Assembly (NCBI GenBank): GCA_028829895.1
Contig: CM054180.1
Span: 110,386,635 to 110,450,634 of the forward strand
DNA: 64,000 nucleotides
Reading direction: 5' to 3'
Source of the DNA: Sinotaia quadrata
Lineage: Eukaryota > Mollusca > Gastropoda > Architaenioglossa > Viviparidae
Part shown: positions 60,626-64,000 of the stretch, one piece after another
Layout of the letters: the number at the start of each line of letters is the position of its first letter
How positions within the stretch are numbered: position 1 is the first letter of the stretch
The notes under the pieces: model-generated
What the model saw: only the letters and a program-made list of their open reading frames with translations
The model's database searches: none
What the model was told of the DNA's origin: nothing
Translations under genes and position numbers: made by a program

Positions 60626-61864
60626 TTTTGTTTGGGTTTAAAATTTCTTTAGAGTAATCTTTTACCAATCTTCATCCTTTAGATGCAATTCGACTAATAA
60701 ATGAATTTCCAAAAAGAAACAATCAAATAACAATAACATGTACGAAATATAGTATATTTTATATGAGTATTTTATTATTACTTATGTATTCTTTTAAAAG
60801 ATTCCAACACAATGTGTGTATTGATGGAGATATGCAGTTATGCATTGATGCATACGTTTATCTGAGTGTAAATGCTCGGCATTTATAAATGATTTAAAGT
60901 CCATAAATACGAAATAAAGTGAAGATAAACGGTGCTTAAGGCACATAAAAGAGTTTGTGTACAACCAGCTGGACATCATATTAAACTGAAATGTTTTAAA
61001 CGAGAACAAGATGGTGCAAAAACTTGACAATCAGAAGCATTTGTGCTAACTTTCTCTTTCAAAGCAATTGATACAACATGCAAGTGCTAATTCTTGTACA
61101 TGCTTGCTAGAGAAGCAATACACAGAATTCTGCTTGTCAATATGGCGTCACAGCATATAACTTAAACCTGGTGTCGAAATAGTCATTAACAACAAGAAAC
61201 ACAAATGTAGACCCCCCCCAGTGTATTGCATTTGTATTTATTAATTAATTTATTTAATATATCCTATGTGATACTAGAAGCCTAAGCTAGATTTGTATTA
61301 ATTAATTAATTTATTTAATATACTTTTTATGATACTAGAAGCCTATACCTAGATTTGTAGACTTTTCTAGTATTTATTCAAGAGTTAATGTGGACTCTCA
61401 TCCTTGAGAAGCACCGTTACTGATCTTCTCAGAATGGTTAATGCTAGCGCGCCAAACTTTATTTAAAACTACAGGTAGGTCGACTGAGTTTTAAAACTGT
61501 CAGATGTTCAAGAGTCGACTGAAGTCAGCTTCAAAGGAAGAATTGTATTCTCCGCAAATAAGTCCGATATTGCTAATAAGCCCTACCGGCCTACCCTCTC
61601 TCTGCAAGAAATATCTACGGCAAACGTGTGCAAAATAGAGTATGCCAAAGGGAGCTAATACTACCAAATGCAAGAGAAAAGGGTTATAGCTCTGCGTACA
61701 CATACACTGCAGACTAAAATGCATTTAACCCTTTCTATTCTGTACCCGATAGTATTGAAGTCCATTACAGTTTTGCGCCAGTGGCTAGAACGGGTTACAG
61801 TTAGTGCATACGTTTCTTTTTAGAACCTTATAGACTCGAATACAAGTTCTATGCAAGTCTCAGA

Positions 61865-62475
61865 TTTATAAAATGAAGTATCGTCCTAGTCCAAGAGTCG
61901 TACTAAAGTTTGCCTAACTCTAGATTCATATTAAAGTTTGCCCAAATCCTAGAGATATATCAAAGTCTCCGCAAAAGCCTGCACTAGGCCTGGAGTCGAA
62001 TTAAAGCTTACTCTAGGTCTAGATTCATATTAAAGTTTGCCCTGGTCCTAGAGCCATGTCAAAGTTTACCTAGTTCTAGAGTCATATTAAAGTTTGCTCT
62101 AGTTCTAGATTCATATTAAAGTTTGCTCTAGTTCTAGAGTCATATTACAGTTTGCTCTAGTTCTAGATTCATATTAAAGTTTGCTCTAGTTCTAGAGTCA
62201 TATTACAGTTTGCTCTAGTTCTAGATTCATATTAAAGTTTGCTCTAGTTCTAGATTCATATTAAAGTTTGCTCTAGTTCTAGAGTCATATTACAGTTTGC
62301 TCTAGTTCTAGAGTCATATTACAGTTTGCTCTAGTTCTAGATTCATATTAAAGTTTGCTCTAGTTCTAGATTCATATTACAGTTTGCTCTAGTTCTAGAT
62401 TCATATTAAAGTTTGCTCTAGTTCTAGAATCATATTAAAGTCTGTCATACTCCTAGAGTTATATCAAAGTCTGCC
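61865..62475 (+). repeat. 29-bp tandem array, about 20 copies
   Basis: Unit: tttgctctagttctagattc, then atattaaag. Copies alternate between gattcatattAaag and gagtcatattAcag. Outer copies are more diverged. Confidence 0.93.
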
Positions 62476-62598
62476 GTAGCCATATGTTCAGATATAATTT
62501 CTTTCCTTGTCCTAAATTCATATGAAAGTGTTGTCTCCGTCCTAAATTTATATTACTGTTGGGTGATAGTCCTAGATATATCTTAATATTCGTCATAG

Positions 62599-62722
<124 letters not shown>

Positions 62723-62764
62723 ATCTAGCCATCTATCTGAAAAGAAATTCAAATCCATGTAATT

Positions 62765-63045
62765 CCACAAGTTCCTAACTTTTTTCATGTGCCAAGAAAG
62801 TAATGTGCTTGTTTACTGCTGTGTAAAAGGTGAAAAATAACAATTGATTATTGCCCTGCCACATACAGAATTTAACTATGAGAGTAATGTGTGTTTACTG
62901 CTGTTTAAAACGTGATAAATAACAATTGATTATTGCCCTGCCACATACAGAATTTAACTATGAGAGTAATGTGTTTGTTTACTGCTGTGTAAAAGGTGAA
63001 AAATAACGATTGATTATTGCCCTGCCACATACAGAATGATTGAGT
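62765..63045 (+). repeat. About 83-bp tandem array, three copies
   Basis: Unit: tgattattgccctgccacat, then acagaatttaactatgagag, then taatgtgtttgtttactgct, then gtgtaaaaggtgaaaaataacaat in part. Confidence 0.92.
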
Positions 63046-63479
63046 AAGGAGTAAGAAGTTCCAAACTACATGTCTGATGCGCATTTTCTTCAAAAATAAA
63101 TTGACACAATTTGTAAGTTGTAAATAAATTATACTAGTGTACCTTAATTTGTATAATTTAAGCCAATCATTGCTTGCTAAAAGAGAGAAGATATCCTTCA
63201 CGAAACCAATTGAAAAATAATTTAAATGTTTAACACTTAGCGATGAATAAAACCCGCCCTTGTGCGAGCCAGTCTGAATTCAAACTAATGCACGTATTTA
63301 AGGATTTTGATTTTGGAATGGTGAAAGGACAAATAATAGTTCGTTACCAAGATTGCTAGAATAGTTTGCAGACAATTTAAAAATTTAAGATATTAGTTTA
63401 ATAATACTAATGACTATGTACATAGCTATATATTAATTTTAAAATAGAATGTGCAAAACGTCTATCATTCACCTAGTAA

Positions 63480-63700
63480 ATCTACAGACGTTGTCACGCC
63501 TTGAAGAAAATAAAAGAAAAAAGATTTTAAAAAAAGAGAGAAGAAAGAAGAAAAAATAAAGGGAGAAAGAAGGACAGAACGAAAAGAATGACTAATGTGT
63601 AGGAAAGGAGGGAAAGAAGAAAGAGGAAAGGCAGAAGAAAAGGACGACATAAAAGTAAAGAAAGAAAGAATGGAAGAGCGGAAAAAGAAAGGAATACTTC
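63480..63700 (+). repeat. Purine-rich (GA/AAAG) low-complexity tract
   Basis: Nearly all A and G over about 200 bases; a frame on the minus strand rich in F, L and S is a by-product. Confidence 0.9.
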
Positions 63701-64000
63701 ATTAAAGCGTAAATAAAATGTAGCATTCATGAAGAAAGAATGGGCGTTGATGTGCGTGAGCTTAGAGCCACAATTATTGACGTAATTCACGTGATTCTAG
63801 AAAGGCGTAGTCTCCCTTTGTCCCAGTTTCATTAAACACGTCTAGAGTGACAAGAAAGCTTGGCAAAGCGAGCCACTGGCACTAAGTTAAGCGTAGTGCG
63901 CATTAGCCTAAAACCCTGGCATTCCTGGCAAGTGGAAATGGAAGCTCGCACTGTACTTAATGACTTGCCTACGTTTTTCTCTGTTAAGAACGTCAATTTC

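Noticed and set aside
60457..60657. Plus-strand 66-codon frame in the GC-rich island
   Set aside because: No family similarity; GC-rich DNA has few stops by chance. Kept only as an island of unknown role.

Overview
This is a eukaryotic, animal window: AT-rich, with intron-split genes, GT-AG splice sites, AATAAA poly(A) signals and a very heavy load of microsatellites and minisatellites. A secreted glycine-rich protein with chitin-binding modules, a single-domain glycoside hydrolase family 1 enzyme and a Prrx-type homeobox gene together suggest a lophotrochozoan, most likely a mollusc. That placement is an inference, not proven by the sequence.

Three genes can be supported. (1) On the + strand, 8954-17615, eight exons join without a frame break into a complete 468-residue GH1 beta-glucosidase with both catalytic glutamates. 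A broken second GH1 copy (remnants of exons 3, 6 and 8) lies downstream at 20970-24930. (2) On the + strand, about 29512-40023, a TATA box and probable untranslated first exon are followed by four coding exons (32074-39843). They encode a secreted 390-residue protein: signal peptide, RFKR cleavage site, Gly-Thr-Phe repeat region, one chitin-binding type 2 (CBM14) domain, a second divergent Cys-rich module and a Pro/Tyr-rich tail. (3) On the - strand, 49628-52176, the last two exons of a Prrx homeobox gene carry the whole homeodomain, split at the usual residue 46/47 intron, and the OAR-like tail. Its N-terminal exon was not found between 52.2 and 64.0 kb and may lie outside the window.

The rest is intergenic and intronic DNA. 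It holds more than 25 tandem arrays with units of 20-83 bp, long (CTAT)n, (CA/GT)n and (CT)n tracts, and two pairs of dispersed repeats lying in opposite orientation (3.55-4.05 kb with 42.43-43.00 kb; 4.81-5.00 kb with 7.26-7.45 kb). A further inverted pair sits inside the GH1 gene, in introns 4 and 7. The most unusual structure is a 40-bp minisatellite in GH1 intron 2 that was seeded from the end of exon 2 and its own 5' splice site.

The three genes show no sign of working together: a soluble glycosidase, an extracellular chitin-binding protein and a transcription factor. No operon, CRISPR array, complete transposon or clear RNA gene was seen. Every coordinate and similarity here was read by eye, so repeat boundaries and copy counts are approximate.
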